This document shows, one piece after another, positions 43,147 to 52,500 of a stretch of 64,000 nucleotides of DNA (position 1 is the first letter of the stretch; every line of letters begins with the position of its first letter). Where the stretch lies: positions 1 to 64,000 of the forward strand of contig CAVRVX010000030.1 of NCBI GenBank assembly GCA_963724735.1, in the 5' to 3' direction. Under the pieces are notes generated by a model. The model did not search any database and was not told where the DNA came from. It was given only the letters and a program-made list of their open reading frames with translations. The position numbers and the translations under genes were made by a program. Source of the stretch: Rhodoplanes sp963724735 (lineage in GTDB: Bacteria > Pseudomonadota > Alphaproteobacteria > Rhizobiales > Xanthobacteraceae).

Positions 43147-45035
43147 GCGTTGAGCCGGCGCCGGATTGGGCGAATCGGTTCGGCCGCTTGTTCATCGAAC
43201 AGCTCGGCAAGCTTCTCGGTCATGGCCCCTCCCAGCTCCTCCGCGTCGACAATCGTGACCGCGCGCCGGTAATAGCGCGTGACGTCATGACCGATGCCGA
43301 TGGCGATCAATTCCACCGGCGAACGTTGCTCGATGTCCTCGATGACGAAGCGCAGATGGCGTTCGAGGTAGTTGCCGGAGTTCACCGAGAGCGTCGAATC
43401 GTCGACCGGCGCCCCGTCCGAGATCATCATCAGGATTTTGCGCGCCTCGGTCCGCGCCAACAGCCGTTTATGCGCCCAGTCGAGCGCCTCTCCGTCGATA
43501 TTCTCCTTGAGCAGCCCCTCGCGCATCATCAGTCCGAGGTTCTTGCGCGCACGCCGCCACGGCGCGTCGGCGGCCTTGTAGACGATGTGGCGCAGGTCAT
43601 TGAGCCGACCCGGATTGGCGGGCTTGCCGGCCGCGAGCCAGGCCTCGCGCGACTGGCCACCTTTCCAGGCCCGCGTGGTGAAGCCGAGAATCTCCACCTT
43701 TACGCCGCAGCGTTCGAGAGTGCGCGCGAGGATATCGGCGCAGGTCGCGGCGACGGTGATCGGACGCCCTCGCATCGAACCGGAATTGTCGATCAGGAGC
43801 GTGACCACCGTGTCACGGAAGTTGGTGTCCTTCTCCCGCTTGAAGGAGAGGGGATGCAGCGGATCGACCACCACGCGGGCAAGCCGCGCCGGGTCGAGCA
43901 TTCCTTCTTCGAGGTCGAACTCCCAGGCGCGGTTCTGCTGCGCCATCAGGCGGCGCTGCAGGCGATTGGCGAGCCGCGCCACGATGCCCTGCAGATTGGC
44001 GAGCTGCTTATCGAGATAGCCCCGCAAACGCTCGAGCTCTTCCGCCTCGCATAATTCCTCCGCGCCCATGATCTCGTCGAATTTCGCGGTGAACGGCCGG
44101 TACTGCGGGCCGCGCGGCTCGTTCTGCCGGTGACGCGGGCGCCAGGGCTCGGACGCCGTCTCGGAGTCGCCGGTTTCCAACTCGTCGGGCATCTCGGCCG
44201 ACGGCGCGTCGAGCGTCTCCGTCGCGGTTTCGGGAAGCTGATCGGGCGAGGCCTCCGCCTGCTCGACCGTCATGCGCTCCGCATCCTCGGATTCGGCGGA
44301 CTGCCCGTCCTTGCCCTGCTGCTCGTCGCGCTCCTCGTCGCTGCCGGACTCGCTCTCCTCCTCGTCTTCCGCGCTCGAGCGGTCGTCGCCCATGTCGAGC
44401 GCGTCCAACAGGTCGTGCACGACGTCGCCAAAGCGGCGCTGGTCGTCGATCAGCTTGCCGAGCCGGTCGAGATCGCGCCCCGCGCGCTGTTCGATAAAGG
44501 GCTGCCAGAGATCCACGATCTTGCGCGCCGCCGCCGGCGGCGGCGCCCCGGTCAACCGCTCCCGCACGATCATGGCAATCGCATCTTCGATCGGCGCGTC
44601 GGCGCGGTCGGTGATCTGGTCGTAGCGTCCGCGGTGAAAGCGATCGTCGAGCATCGAGTTGAGATTGCGCGCGACCCCGACCATCCGCCGCGCGCCGATC
44701 GCCTCGACGCGGGCCTGTTCGACCGCTTCGAACACTGCGCGCGCCTGCTGGCCGCCGGGCATCAGCTTGCGGTGCACGGCTTTGTCGTGACACGCCATGC
44801 GCAGCGCTATCGCGTCCGCATGGCCGCGCACGATCGAGGCGTCGTCTCCGGAAAGCTTGCGCGGCGGCTCGGGGAGCCGCGCCTTGGTTCCGGCAATTCC
44901 CGGCCGCTCGGCCGCGAAGCTCACCTCAATCTCAGGCTTGCGAGCGATCGCGCGCAGGCAGCCCGTCACCGCCCGCTTGAACGGCTCGTTCGGGGCTTCC
45001 TTCGCGGACGGCTTGGGTTTGAAGTTTGAGGTCAT
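43143..45035 (-). CDS. cobT: Cobaltochelatase subunit CobT
   Basis: 630-residue subunit of the aerobic ATP-dependent CobNST complex, which inserts Co2+ into hydrogenobyrinic acid a,c-diamide. The acidic low-complexity middle (about 215-290, rich in Glu, Asp and Ser) and the C-terminal von Willebrand A domain with MIDAS motif LLIDNSGSMRGRP near residue 415 are diagnostic. It lies 89 bases after cobS on the same strand. cobN is not in this window. Confidence 0.96.
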   Translation of the reverse strand: MTSNFKPKPSAKEAPNEPFKRAVTGCLRAIARKPEIEVSFAAERPGIAGTKARLPEPPRKLSGDDASIVRGHADAIALRMACHDKAVHRKLMPGGQQARAVFEAVEQARVEAIGARRMVGVARNLNSMLDDRFHRGRYDQITDRADAPIEDAIAMIVRERLTGAPPPAAARKIVDLWQPFIEQRAGRDLDRLGKLIDDQRRFGDVVHDLLDALDMGDDRSSAEDEEESESGSDEERDEQQGKDGQSAESEDAERMTVEQAEASPDQLPETATETLDAPSAEMPDELETGDSETASEPWRPRHRQNEPRGPQYRPFTAKFDEIMGAEELCEAEELERLRGYLDKQLANLQGIVARLANRLQRRLMAQQNRAWEFDLEEGMLDPARLARVVVDPLHPLSFKREKDTNFRDTVVTLLIDNSGSMRGRPITVAATCADILARTLERCGVKVEILGFTTRAWKGGQSREAWLAAGKPANPGRLNDLRHIVYKAADAPWRRARKNLGLMMREGLLKENIDGEALDWAHKRLLARTEARKILMMISDGAPVDDSTLSVNSGNYLERHLRFVIEDIEQRSPVELIAIGIGHDVTRYYRRAVTIVDAEELGGAMTEKLAELFDEQAAEPIRPIRRRLNA

Positions 45036-45124
45036 CGTTGTTCTTCCTCTCCTGACCCTGGAGAGGGCAATGGGTGAGGGAGCTGGCGAGCGCAGGTCGT
45101 GGCATCAGGCCACGCGCCCGCCAA

Positions 45125-46111
45125 TCAGCTCAGCGCCACATTGACCGTCGATTCCGCGAGCTCCTGGCCGAAGCAGCGTTGATAGAACTCGGCGACCAGC
45201 CCGCGCTCCAACTCGTCGCACTTGTTGAGGAAGGTCACGCGGAAGGCAAACCCGATATCCTTGAAAATGTCCGCGTTCTCCGCCCAGGTGATGACCGTGC
45301 GGGGGCTCATCACGGTCGACAGGTCGCCGTTCATGAAGGCGTTGCGCGTGAGGTCGGCGAGCCGCACCATCTTGTTGACGATGTCGCGGCCCTGCTCGGT
45401 GCGATAGTGCTTCGCCTTGGCGAGGACGATCTCCACCTCGTTGTCGTGCGGCAGGTAATTCAACGTCGTCACGATCGACCAGCGGTCCATCTGGCCCTGG
45501 TTGATTTGTTGCGTGCCGTGATAAAGGCCGCTCGTGTCGCCGAGGCCGACCGTATTGGCGGTGGCGAACAGGCGGAAAGCTGGATGCGGCTTGATCACCT
45601 TGTTCTGGTCGAGCAGCGTCAGACGGCCCGACACTTCCAGCACCCGCTGGATCACGAACATGACGTCCGGGCGGCCGGCGTCGTACTCGTCGAAGCACAG
45701 CGCCACATTGTGCTGCAGCGCCCAGGGCAGGATGCCGTCGCGGAACTCGGTGATCTGCTGGCCCTCGTGGATCACGATCGCGTCCTTGCCGATCAGGTCG
45801 ATGCGACTGATGTGGCTGTCGAGATTGACGCGCACGCAGGGCCAGTTGAGGCGCGCCGCCACCTGCTCGATATGGGTCGATTTGCCGGTTCCGTGGTAAC
45901 CGGTCACCATCACGCGGCGGTTCTTGGCGAAGCCGGCCAGAATGGCGAGCGTGGTCGCCCGGTCGAAGCGGTAATCCGCGTCGATCTCGGGAACATGCTC
46001 GTCCGGCTCGGGATAGGCCTGCACTTCCATGTTGCTGTCGATTCCGAACAGCTGCCGCACCGACACTTTCATGTCGGGCAGTCCAGCCACGGTTTCACTT
46101 GCGGGACTCAT
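45125..46111 (-). CDS. cobS: Cobaltochelatase AAA+ subunit CobS
   Basis: 328-residue AAA+ ATPase of the CobNST cobalt chelatase. Walker A GYHGTGKS is at 71-78, Walker B ALCFDEYDAGRPDVMFVIQ, sensor region LFATANTVGLGDTSGLYHGTQ. The start at 46111 is chosen because GGAGG lies six bases upstream; an ATG at 46162 lacks one. First gene of cobS-cobT-esterase unit. Confidence 0.96.
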   Translation of the reverse strand: MSPASETVAGLPDMKVSVRQLFGIDSNMEVQAYPEPDEHVPEIDADYRFDRATTLAILAGFAKNRRVMVTGYHGTGKSTHIEQVAARLNWPCVRVNLDSHISRIDLIGKDAIVIHEGQQITEFRDGILPWALQHNVALCFDEYDAGRPDVMFVIQRVLEVSGRLTLLDQNKVIKPHPAFRLFATANTVGLGDTSGLYHGTQQINQGQMDRWSIVTTLNYLPHDNEVEIVLAKAKHYRTEQGRDIVNKMVRLADLTRNAFMNGDLSTVMSPRTVITWAENADIFKDIGFAFRVTFLNKCDELERGLVAEFYQRCFGQELAESTVNVALS

Positions 46112-46365
46112 CGTACCTCCAGGCCCCCGCGGCATCCGACACAGGACCCTATGGGGCTCCAAGCGATGGGCCTGCCTAAATAGCAGACCGCCCGCGCCGC
46201 GGGAAAGCTTCCAGCACTAAAACAGGGAATTCGCCTCCATATAAGGGCGCGCAGGCCTCCGCGCCAGTCGGCCGAAAGCGCTTGTTGGCGAACCCGCGGA
46301 CGCTTGGCTTGGTTCCCAGGACGCTGGTTCCCAAGACCGCCCGGCAGGCCGCCGCCGACCGCTTT

Positions 46366-46989
46366 TCAGCACAGCCCTGTCGATTTGAGAAAATTGTACG
46401 CCGCGATGATCTCGCGCAATTTGTCTTCCGAGCCGCGGTCGCCGCCATTCGCATCCGGGTGGTGCCGTTTCACCAGCTCCTTGAAACGACCCTTGATTTC
46501 GGCGCGCTTCGCGCCCTCCTCGAGACCCATCGTATGCAGCGCCTTGCGCTCGGCGTTGTGGACGGTCCGGCGCTCGGGTTCGCCGCGCCGCGCATCGCTG
46601 TAAGCCCGGCCGCCGCCCAATTCCTGTCGGAAGATGAATGGATCGGCCGTCCCGTCCGAGAAGAAGCTTTTCATGTTCAATCGCTTGAAACGCGACCCGA
46701 GGGAAAGGCCAAGCTTCCAGGTCGGACGGTGCCCGGTGACCGCGTCCTTTTGATAGCGCTCCACTGCTTCGGCGCTCATCCCTTCAAAAAAGTTGTAGGA
46801 CTGGTTGTATTCGCGAACGTGGTCGAGACAAAAACGCCAGTATTCCTGCTCGCGCGTCCGTCCTTTCGGCGCGCGGTGAGTCGCAGCTCCCTGGCACCCG
46901 GGCCACTCGCAGACAGGCGTATCGCTTCTGCGGCGGTCGCGCTCGGGCTTGACGCGAATGCGATCGAACAGGGGTAAGTCCAGTTTCAT
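46366..46989 (-). CDS. J-domain (DnaJ-like) protein
   Basis: 207-residue protein with a C-terminal J domain: ALHTMGLEEGAKRAEIKGRFKELVKRHHPDANGGDRGSEDKLREIIAAYNFLK, with the HPD tripeptide that stimulates Hsp70 ATPase. The N-terminal part (CEWPGCQGAATHRAPKGR, YWRFCLDHVREYNQSYNFFEGM) has a cysteine/histidine set that could bind zinc. This form upstream of cobS and next to bolA is standard in Rhizobiales. Client unknown. Confidence 0.9.
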   Translation of the reverse strand: MKLDLPLFDRIRVKPERDRRRSDTPVCEWPGCQGAATHRAPKGRTREQEYWRFCLDHVREYNQSYNFFEGMSAEAVERYQKDAVTGHRPTWKLGLSLGSRFKRLNMKSFFSDGTADPFIFRQELGGGRAYSDARRGEPERRTVHNAERKALHTMGLEEGAKRAEIKGRFKELVKRHHPDANGGDRGSEDKLREIIAAYNFLKSTGLC

Positions 46990-47104
46990 CGGCAGCCATT
47001 ATGTGGATGTCTTGCCATTCGCCGCAAGCTTGACAGGACCGCCATAACGTGATCCGCGGGTCGCGGAAGGCGTTGGGCATATCCGTATCAATACTAGGGA
47101 CGAC

Positions 47105-47377
47105 ATGCGCGTGCGCGACACTATCGCGGAAAAGCTGACGAAGGCTTTCAGCCCGGATCGACTGGCCGTGATCGATGAGTCGCATCGGCACGAGGGCCAT
47201 GCCGGCTGGCGCGCAGGCGGAGAGACGCATTTTCGCGTCAGCATCGTCGCCGCTGCTTTCGCGGGAAAGAGCCGGCTCGAACGTCACCGCCTGATCAACC
47301 AGGCGCTGTCCGACGAACTTGCGGGCGGCGTGCACGCGCTCGCCATCGAGGCGGCGGCGCCCGGAGAGGCGCGCTGA
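47105..47377 (+). CDS. BolA family protein
   Basis: 90-residue BolA-type protein: DRLAVIDESHRHEGHAGWRAGGETHFRVSIVAAAFAGKSRLERHRLINQALSDELAGGVHALAIEA. The conserved His in THFRV and the downstream Cys/His loop region fit the family, which works with monothiol glutaredoxins in iron-sulfur cluster handling and stress-linked morphology. Divergent from the J-domain gene with a 115-base shared promoter region. Confidence 0.92.
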   Translation: MRVRDTIAEKLTKAFSPDRLAVIDESHRHEGHAGWRAGGETHFRVSIVAAAFAGKSRLERHRLINQALSDELAGGVHALAIEAAAPGEAR

Positions 47378-47451
47378 AGTCCACTGCTCCGTCTGGGCGC
47401 GGGGCGTATTGGTCGGCCAAGCCGCAAGGAGATCGCACAAGCCGCCGGCGC

Positions 47452-48306
47452 TCAGCGAGCGCCGTGGTCGTCTTTGCGCTGCTGGCGAAGATTGACGATG
47501 ACCGCATTGAGTTCCCCGCCGTAGATGAAGATGGTGGCCGTCCAATACAGAAACACGAGCGCGATCATCGCCGAGGCGAGGCCGGCATACATCGTGACAT
47601 AGGCGCTCGCGAACTGCGCGAGATAGCGGCCGAACAGCACGCCGGTGATCAGCCACATCGCCAGCGTGACGATGATGCCGGGCGCGATGTCCCAGAGCGA
47701 GCGCCTGCCCGCCGGCAGCCATTTGTGCACGAGGACGAGTGCAACGACGAGGACGACCGTGGCGACGCCGAAGCGCAGGAAGGTCAGCGTCACCAGGAAC
47801 GGGCTCAGGCCGGGAAAATAGCGCGTCGCCGTCCACAGGATCAGCGGCCCGAGCACGATGAGGAAAGCGAGCGCGATGAGCGCAAGCGCCGCGACCAGCA
47901 CATAGGCGATCAATTCGAGGCGCAGCAGCCACCACGGGCGCATCTCGACGACGCCATAGGCGCGGTTGAGGCCGATGCGCAGGCTCTCGATGCCGCTCGA
48001 GGAGAAGTACAGCGCAAACCCGCCGCCGATCGTCAGCAGTCCGGAATGCGCAGTGGTCAGCACATTTTCAATTTCCCTCGCGATCGGGCGGGACACCTCC
48101 TCCGGCCAGGCCTCGAGCAAAAGAAGCGCGACCTGGTCGGACAGGTTCTGGGCGCCGAGAAATCCGGTCAGCGCGGTGACAAAGATGAGGAACGGAAACA
48201 AGGACATGAGCAGTGAAAGCGCAATGTGGCTCGCGATCGCCCAGCCGTCGTCGCGGATAAACGCGACGAATGCGTCATAGGCGATGCGCGGGCAGTTGCG
48301 GATCAA
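47452..48306 (-). CDS. YihY/BrkB-family inner-membrane protein
   Basis: 284-residue membrane protein with six segments and the family pattern: AYDAFVAFIRDDGWAIASHIALSLLMSLFPFLIFVTALTGFLG at the start, RIGLNRAYGVVEMRPWWLLRLELIAYV, LWDIAPGIIVTLAMWLITGVLFGRYL, and IALVFLYWTATIFIYGGELNAVI at the end. Once mis-named RNase BN; function unknown, possibly transport or envelope-related. It starts with ATG 48306 and is divergent from mcd. Confidence 0.9.
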   Translation of the reverse strand: MIRNCPRIAYDAFVAFIRDDGWAIASHIALSLLMSLFPFLIFVTALTGFLGAQNLSDQVALLLLEAWPEEVSRPIAREIENVLTTAHSGLLTIGGGFALYFSSSGIESLRIGLNRAYGVVEMRPWWLLRLELIAYVLVAALALIALAFLIVLGPLILWTATRYFPGLSPFLVTLTFLRFGVATVVLVVALVLVHKWLPAGRRSLWDIAPGIIVTLAMWLITGVLFGRYLAQFASAYVTMYAGLASAMIALVFLYWTATIFIYGGELNAVIVNLRQQRKDDHGAR

Positions 48307-48499
48307 GGGCGAGGCTCAGTCCAGGGGGCGATGTTCATCCCTCGCCAATGCTTGCGGTCTTGGCAAGTTCTTCTCCCCGTCACATCGGCTGACCGGGGCC
48401 AGGAAACGCCAGTCCGGCCTTGCCTTGCGCGCAGATTGGGAGCATGGAAATCGATCGTTTTTCGGCACCGCGAAACGCGCTGTTTTTCGGAGAATTTCC

Positions 48500-50176
48500 A
48501 TGGCTATTGCTGTATTGCGTGCGGAAACCGTTCCCGATCTCGTAAGCGTCGCCCAGGAAGCCACCGCCGCGCTTGAAACGATCCTGGCCGAGGCGATTAA
48601 TAAGGTGCGCGCCCGCGTCTCCGCGGACGGCGGGATCGCGGCCCCACTGTTCGACCGCGAGCAGCGCGCGACGCACGGCCTCGCCTGGCTTGCGACCTAT
48701 GTCGAGGCGGTGCGCCAGCTTGGCGCCTACGCCGCCCGCATGAGCGACACGGGCCGCCTCGGTCAGATCGAGGAACTCGTCGTACGGATCGGCCTTGGCG
48801 AATATCTCGCTCAGGTGGTCGGCGGCATCCCGATGAGCCAAGGCGAATTCGTGCGGCCTGCCGATCTTGGCCTCGACACGATCGAGGTCGCGAATCGACT
48901 GCGGCCGTCGCTCGACGCGCTCGCCGCGACCGGCAATACGCCCGCCAACCGCGCTCTCCTGGCCGAGCTGATCAGCGCGCATCACACGGCGACCCCGGGC
49001 GATTGCGGGCTCGACGAGACGTTGGAGCAAATCCGCGACGAGATGCGCAAATTCGCCGACAGCGAAGTCATCCCGTATGCGCACAAATGGCACCTTACGA
49101 ACAGTTATATCCCGATCGAGACGATCGCCCATGTGGCGGAGCTCGGCGTGTTCGGACTAACGCTTCCTGAAGCGTATGGCGGCATGGGCCTCGGCAAAGA
49201 GTCCATGTGCGTCGTCTCCGAAGAGCTGTCGCGCGGCTATATCGGCGTCGGCAGCCTTGGGACCCGTTCGGAGATCGCGGCGGAGCTCATTCTCGGCGCC
49301 GGCACGCCGGAGCAGAAGGCGAAGTGGCTGCCGAAGATCGCCTCCGGCGAGGTGCTGCCGACCGCGGTATTCACCGAGCCGAATACCGGTTCGGACCTCG
49401 CCTCGCTCAAGGCCCGGGCGGTGCGCGAGGGCGATGTCTACAAGGTCTACGGCAACAAGACCTGGATCACCCATCCGGTCCGCGCCGATCTGATGACCTT
49501 GCTCGTGCGCACCAATCCCAAGGATCCGGGCTATCAGGGCCTGTCCATGCTGCTCGCCGAAAAGCCGCGCGGCGACGACAAGAACCCGTTCCCGGCGCCC
49601 GGCATGTCGGGCACCGAGATCGAGGTGCTCGGCTATCGCGGGATGAAGGAGTACGAGATCGCCTTCGACGGCTTCGAAGTGAAGGCCGAGAACCTGCTCG
49701 GCGGGGTCGAGGGCCAGGGGTTCAAGCAGCTGATGCAGACCTTCGAGGCGGCGCGCATCCAGACCGCGGCGCGCGCGATCGGCGTCGCCGAGGCGGCGAT
49801 GGAGGAAGGGCTGCGCTATGCCGAGACGCGCATCCAGTTCGGCCAGCCGATCATCAAGTTCCCCCGCGTCTCCGACAAGATCGCGATGATGGCGGCGGAA
49901 ATCATGACCGCCCGCCAGCTCACTTATCTCGCCGCGCGGGAGAAGGACGAGGGCAAGCGCTGCGACCTCGAAGCGGGCATGGCGAAACTGCTTGCGGCGC
50001 GGGTCGCCTGGGCCGCGGCCGACAACACCGTGCAAATCCACGGCGGCAACGGCTTTGCGCTGGAATACAGGGCCTCGCGCCTCCTGTGCGACGCGCGCAT
50101 CCTCTCGATTTTCGAGGGCGCGGCGGAAATCCAGGCGCAGGTCATCGCTCGCCGGCTGATGGATCGCCGCAACTGA
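48500..50176 (+). CDS. mcd: (2S)-methylsuccinyl-CoA dehydrogenase of the ethylmalonyl-CoA pathway
   Basis: 558-residue acyl-CoA dehydrogenase with an extra N-terminal helical domain of about 150 residues that sets Mcd apart from ordinary 380-residue enzymes: REQRATHGLAWLATYVEAVRQL, GEYLAQVVGGIPMSQGEFVRPADLG. The dehydrogenase part follows: GLTLPEAYGGMGLGKESMCVVSEELSRGYIGVGSLGTRSEIA, AVFTEPNTGSDLASLKARA, WITHPVRADL, QIHGGNGFALEYRASRLLCDARILSIFEGAAEIQ with the catalytic Glu of the family. FAD-dependent, passes electrons to ETF (53.3 kb). It acts in acetyl-CoA assimilation. ATG at 48500 with CGGAG upstream. Confidence 0.93.
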   Translation: MAIAVLRAETVPDLVSVAQEATAALETILAEAINKVRARVSADGGIAAPLFDREQRATHGLAWLATYVEAVRQLGAYAARMSDTGRLGQIEELVVRIGLGEYLAQVVGGIPMSQGEFVRPADLGLDTIEVANRLRPSLDALAATGNTPANRALLAELISAHHTATPGDCGLDETLEQIRDEMRKFADSEVIPYAHKWHLTNSYIPIETIAHVAELGVFGLTLPEAYGGMGLGKESMCVVSEELSRGYIGVGSLGTRSEIAAELILGAGTPEQKAKWLPKIASGEVLPTAVFTEPNTGSDLASLKARAVREGDVYKVYGNKTWITHPVRADLMTLLVRTNPKDPGYQGLSMLLAEKPRGDDKNPFPAPGMSGTEIEVLGYRGMKEYEIAFDGFEVKAENLLGGVEGQGFKQLMQTFEAARIQTAARAIGVAEAAMEEGLRYAETRIQFGQPIIKFPRVSDKIAMMAAEIMTARQLTYLAAREKDEGKRCDLEAGMAKLLAARVAWAAADNTVQIHGGNGFALEYRASRLLCDARILSIFEGAAEIQAQVIARRLMDRRN

Positions 50177-50421
50177 GGGGTGTTTGTGCCGGGCGCCGGC
50201 GCCGTGTGGGGCGCCGCCCGGAGCGCGCTGTTCGGCGGCTACACGCACGCGACGTATGCGACGCTCCGCCGTCGGCGCGGGGCGGTGAAGCTCAGCCATT
50301 TGTAAAGCCGGCGCTTTGGCAAACGATTGACGGAGATTAATGTTCAGGAGCGCGTCTGGTCGAAAACTATCAATATATAGGGGGCGTCCTGTCGAAGGAT
50401 AAACCGGAAGCGGAGGAGCCC

Positions 50422-50868
50422 ATGGCAAAGATCAGCATCCCCCACGACGCGTTCGTGTTCGTCGGAGATGGCCGTAAGGCGCTGTTCCTGCGCAACGAGG
50501 GGGATGAGAAATACCTCAATCTCAAAACGGAGCAGGTCTTTCGCGATCAGAATCCGCCGACGCGCGAGCAAGGCTCGGATCAGCCCGGCCGCACGTTTTC
50601 CAGCGTGGGCGTTCGTCGCAGCGCCGTGGAAGAGGCCGATTGGCACGTCATCGAGGAACAGCGGTTCGCGCACGAGGTCGCGGCGGCGCTGCAGCGCGTC
50701 GTCCGCGAACGCAAGGTCAAGGCGCTGGTCGTCGTTGCGCCGCCGCGGACCCTCGCTGAACTGCGCCGCGCCTTTCATGCCGAGGTGAAGAGCCGCATCG
50801 TCGCCGAGATTGACAAGGACCTCACCAAGCAGCCGATCTACGAAATCGAAAAACATCTCGCCGCGTGA
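50422..50868 (+). CDS. Host-attachment family protein
   Basis: 148-residue protein of the family annotated as required for attachment to host cells (AtsE-type, PF10116): HDAFVFVGDGRKALFLRNEGDEKYLNLKTEQVF, FAHEVAAALQRVVRERKVKALVVVAPPRTLAELRRAFHAEVKSRIVAEIDKDLTKQPIYEIEKHL. The fold resembles translation release factor domain-like proteins; role in attachment is known only for few plant-associated bacteria. GGAGGAGCCC precedes ATG 50422. Stand-alone gene. Confidence 0.88.
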   Translation: MAKISIPHDAFVFVGDGRKALFLRNEGDEKYLNLKTEQVFRDQNPPTREQGSDQPGRTFSSVGVRRSAVEEADWHVIEEQRFAHEVAAALQRVVRERKVKALVVVAPPRTLAELRRAFHAEVKSRIVAEIDKDLTKQPIYEIEKHLAA

Positions 50869-50921
50869 GCAGTCGCGCGGGATGGACTCTCAAGAGCGGT
50901 TGCTCCGGCGGTGTTCTCCGC

Positions 50922-52070
50922 TCAAGGAGCCCGCGCCTGCATGAGTGCGGCGTCGAGGTCTGCGTAAAGGTCATCCGCGTCTTCCAGGCCGACGGAGAGC
51001 CGCAGCAGATCGGGCGGGCAGGGGGAGCCCGGCCCTTCCACCGAAGCGCGATGCTCGATCAGGCTCTCGACGCCGCCGAGCGACGTCGCCCGCTTCCAGA
51101 GATCGACCCGCGCCGCCGTGGCGATCGCCGCCGCCTCGCCGCCGCGCACGCGGATCGACAGCATCGCGCCAAAGCCCGTCATCTGCGCTGCGGCGACGGC
51201 GTGGCCCGGATGGTCGGACAGTCCCGGATAGAGGACTTGCGCAAGCGCCGGATGGCTCCTGAGCCGGCTCGCGATCAGCCCCGCGCTCTCGGTCTGCGCC
51301 CTGACCCGGACATCGAGCGTGCGCATGCCGCGCATCAGCAGGAAGGCTTCGAACGGACCGAGAATCATGCCGTGCTGCGTGCGCAGTCGCGCAATCCGCC
51401 CCCACCAGTCATCCTCCGTCGCGACCGTAAGCGCGCCCGCGATCACGTCGGAATGCCCGTTGAGATATTTGGAGGCGGAATGCATCACGAGGTCGGCCCC
51501 GAGCGCGAGCGGCCGGCTGAAGACCGGCGTCGCCACCGTGGAATCGACCGCCAGCCGGGCGCCCGCCGCGCGGGCGATCTTGGCGATCCCGGCGATGTCG
51601 CTGATGGTCCACAGGGGGTTGCCCGGCGTTTCGATCCAGATCAGCGTGGGCTGCTCCCGTGCGACGGCCGCCCGTACCGCCTCGAGGTCGCTCGTATCGA
51701 CCAATTCGACGGCGTGTCCGAACCGCGGCGCTTCGCGCATGAGCCAGTCGCGAAAGGCCCAGTACATGACTTGGGAGGCGATGATGCGCCCCGGCGGGAG
51801 CGCCATGATTGCGGCCGTCGCCGCGGCCATGCCCGCTCCGAACAAGAGCGCCGCGGTCGCGCCCTCCAGCGCGGCGATGACGCCCTCGGTCTGCCGCACC
51901 GTCTCGTTGTCCGGCCGGCCGTAGATGAGCCCGGCGCGATAGGCATTGTCCGGATCGCGGACATAGGTGGTCGACACGTGCAGCGGGGGCACGACCGCCT
52001 TGGTCTGCGCGTCGATATGGCCGAGCGCCTGCGCGGCGAGCGTGCGGAGCGTCCAAGAATTTTTATGCAT
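50922..52070 (-). CDS. Cys/Met-metabolism PLP enzyme (cystathionine gamma-synthase / beta-lyase type)
   Basis: 382-residue PLP enzyme of the trans-sulfuration family. The PLP lysine lies in DLVMHSASKYLNGHSDVIAGAL; other family blocks: PPLHVSTTYVRDPDN, YGRPDNETVRQTEGVIAALEGATAALLFGAGMAA, LIWIETPGNPLW, SLGGVESLIEHRAS, LLRLSVGLEDADDLYADLDAAL. The exact reaction (cystathionine synthesis or cleavage, or methionine gamma-lyase) cannot be fixed. No SAM riboswitch was recognised upstream. Confidence 0.9.
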   Translation of the reverse strand: MHKNSWTLRTLAAQALGHIDAQTKAVVPPLHVSTTYVRDPDNAYRAGLIYGRPDNETVRQTEGVIAALEGATAALLFGAGMAAATAAIMALPPGRIIASQVMYWAFRDWLMREAPRFGHAVELVDTSDLEAVRAAVAREQPTLIWIETPGNPLWTISDIAGIAKIARAAGARLAVDSTVATPVFSRPLALGADLVMHSASKYLNGHSDVIAGALTVATEDDWWGRIARLRTQHGMILGPFEAFLLMRGMRTLDVRVRAQTESAGLIASRLRSHPALAQVLYPGLSDHPGHAVAAAQMTGFGAMLSIRVRGGEAAAIATAARVDLWKRATSLGGVESLIEHRASVEGPGSPCPPDLLRLSVGLEDADDLYADLDAALMQARAP

Positions 52071-52210
52071 ATCAAGCCTGTCGAGGGCGAGGCGTGGGTC
52101 GCCGGCCGTGGGAACGGACGATGCGGACGCCCATATAGCGGGATAGGTTCGGAATTGTCGCGGCCCGCAGGCGCGACGCCGCCCCCAGTGGAAATGGTAT
52201 GGAAGCCACG

Positions 52211-52405
52211 ATGGCCCATGCGTTAAGTGCTTATGTGGTTCCGGCGGCGATCGCAGCGGTTGCCGTGGTGCTTCTGCTCGGTCTTGCCAATATGCTGCGC
52301 GGCGGCTCGCCCAGCACGTCGCAGAAGCTCATGCGCTGGCGCGTGGTGCTGCAATTCGTCGCCATTCTCGTGATCATGCTGACAATCTGGGCGATGCGGG
52401 GTTAA
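52211..52405 (+). CDS. Twin-transmembrane HIG1-type protein
   Basis: 64-residue membrane protein with two hydrophobic segments (YVVPAAIAAVAVVLLLGLANML and RWRVVLQFVAILVIMLTIWAM) joined by RGGSPSTSQKLMRW, typical of the HIG1 / 'twin transmembrane' family found in alphaproteobacteria and linked to respiratory complex assembly in mitochondria. Start at 52211 chosen for GGAAG upstream; 52199 is possible. It lies 95 bases ahead of the adenosyltransferase gene. Confidence 0.82.
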   Translation: MAHALSAYVVPAAIAAVAVVLLLGLANMLRGGSPSTSQKLMRWRVVLQFVAILVIMLTIWAMRG

Positions 52406-52500
52406 CGTGCGGCCGGCGTCGCCCGCGTCGTCGCCGGATCGCGCTGCGCCCGGCCCGCCGTGCGGACCGCCTCCCATCCTTATCAGCCCACGGGGTTGTC

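Noticed and set aside
52071..52200. SAM riboswitch upstream of the trans-sulfuration enzyme
   Set aside because: No recognisable SAM-I or SAM-II core or pseudoknot pattern in the short leader.
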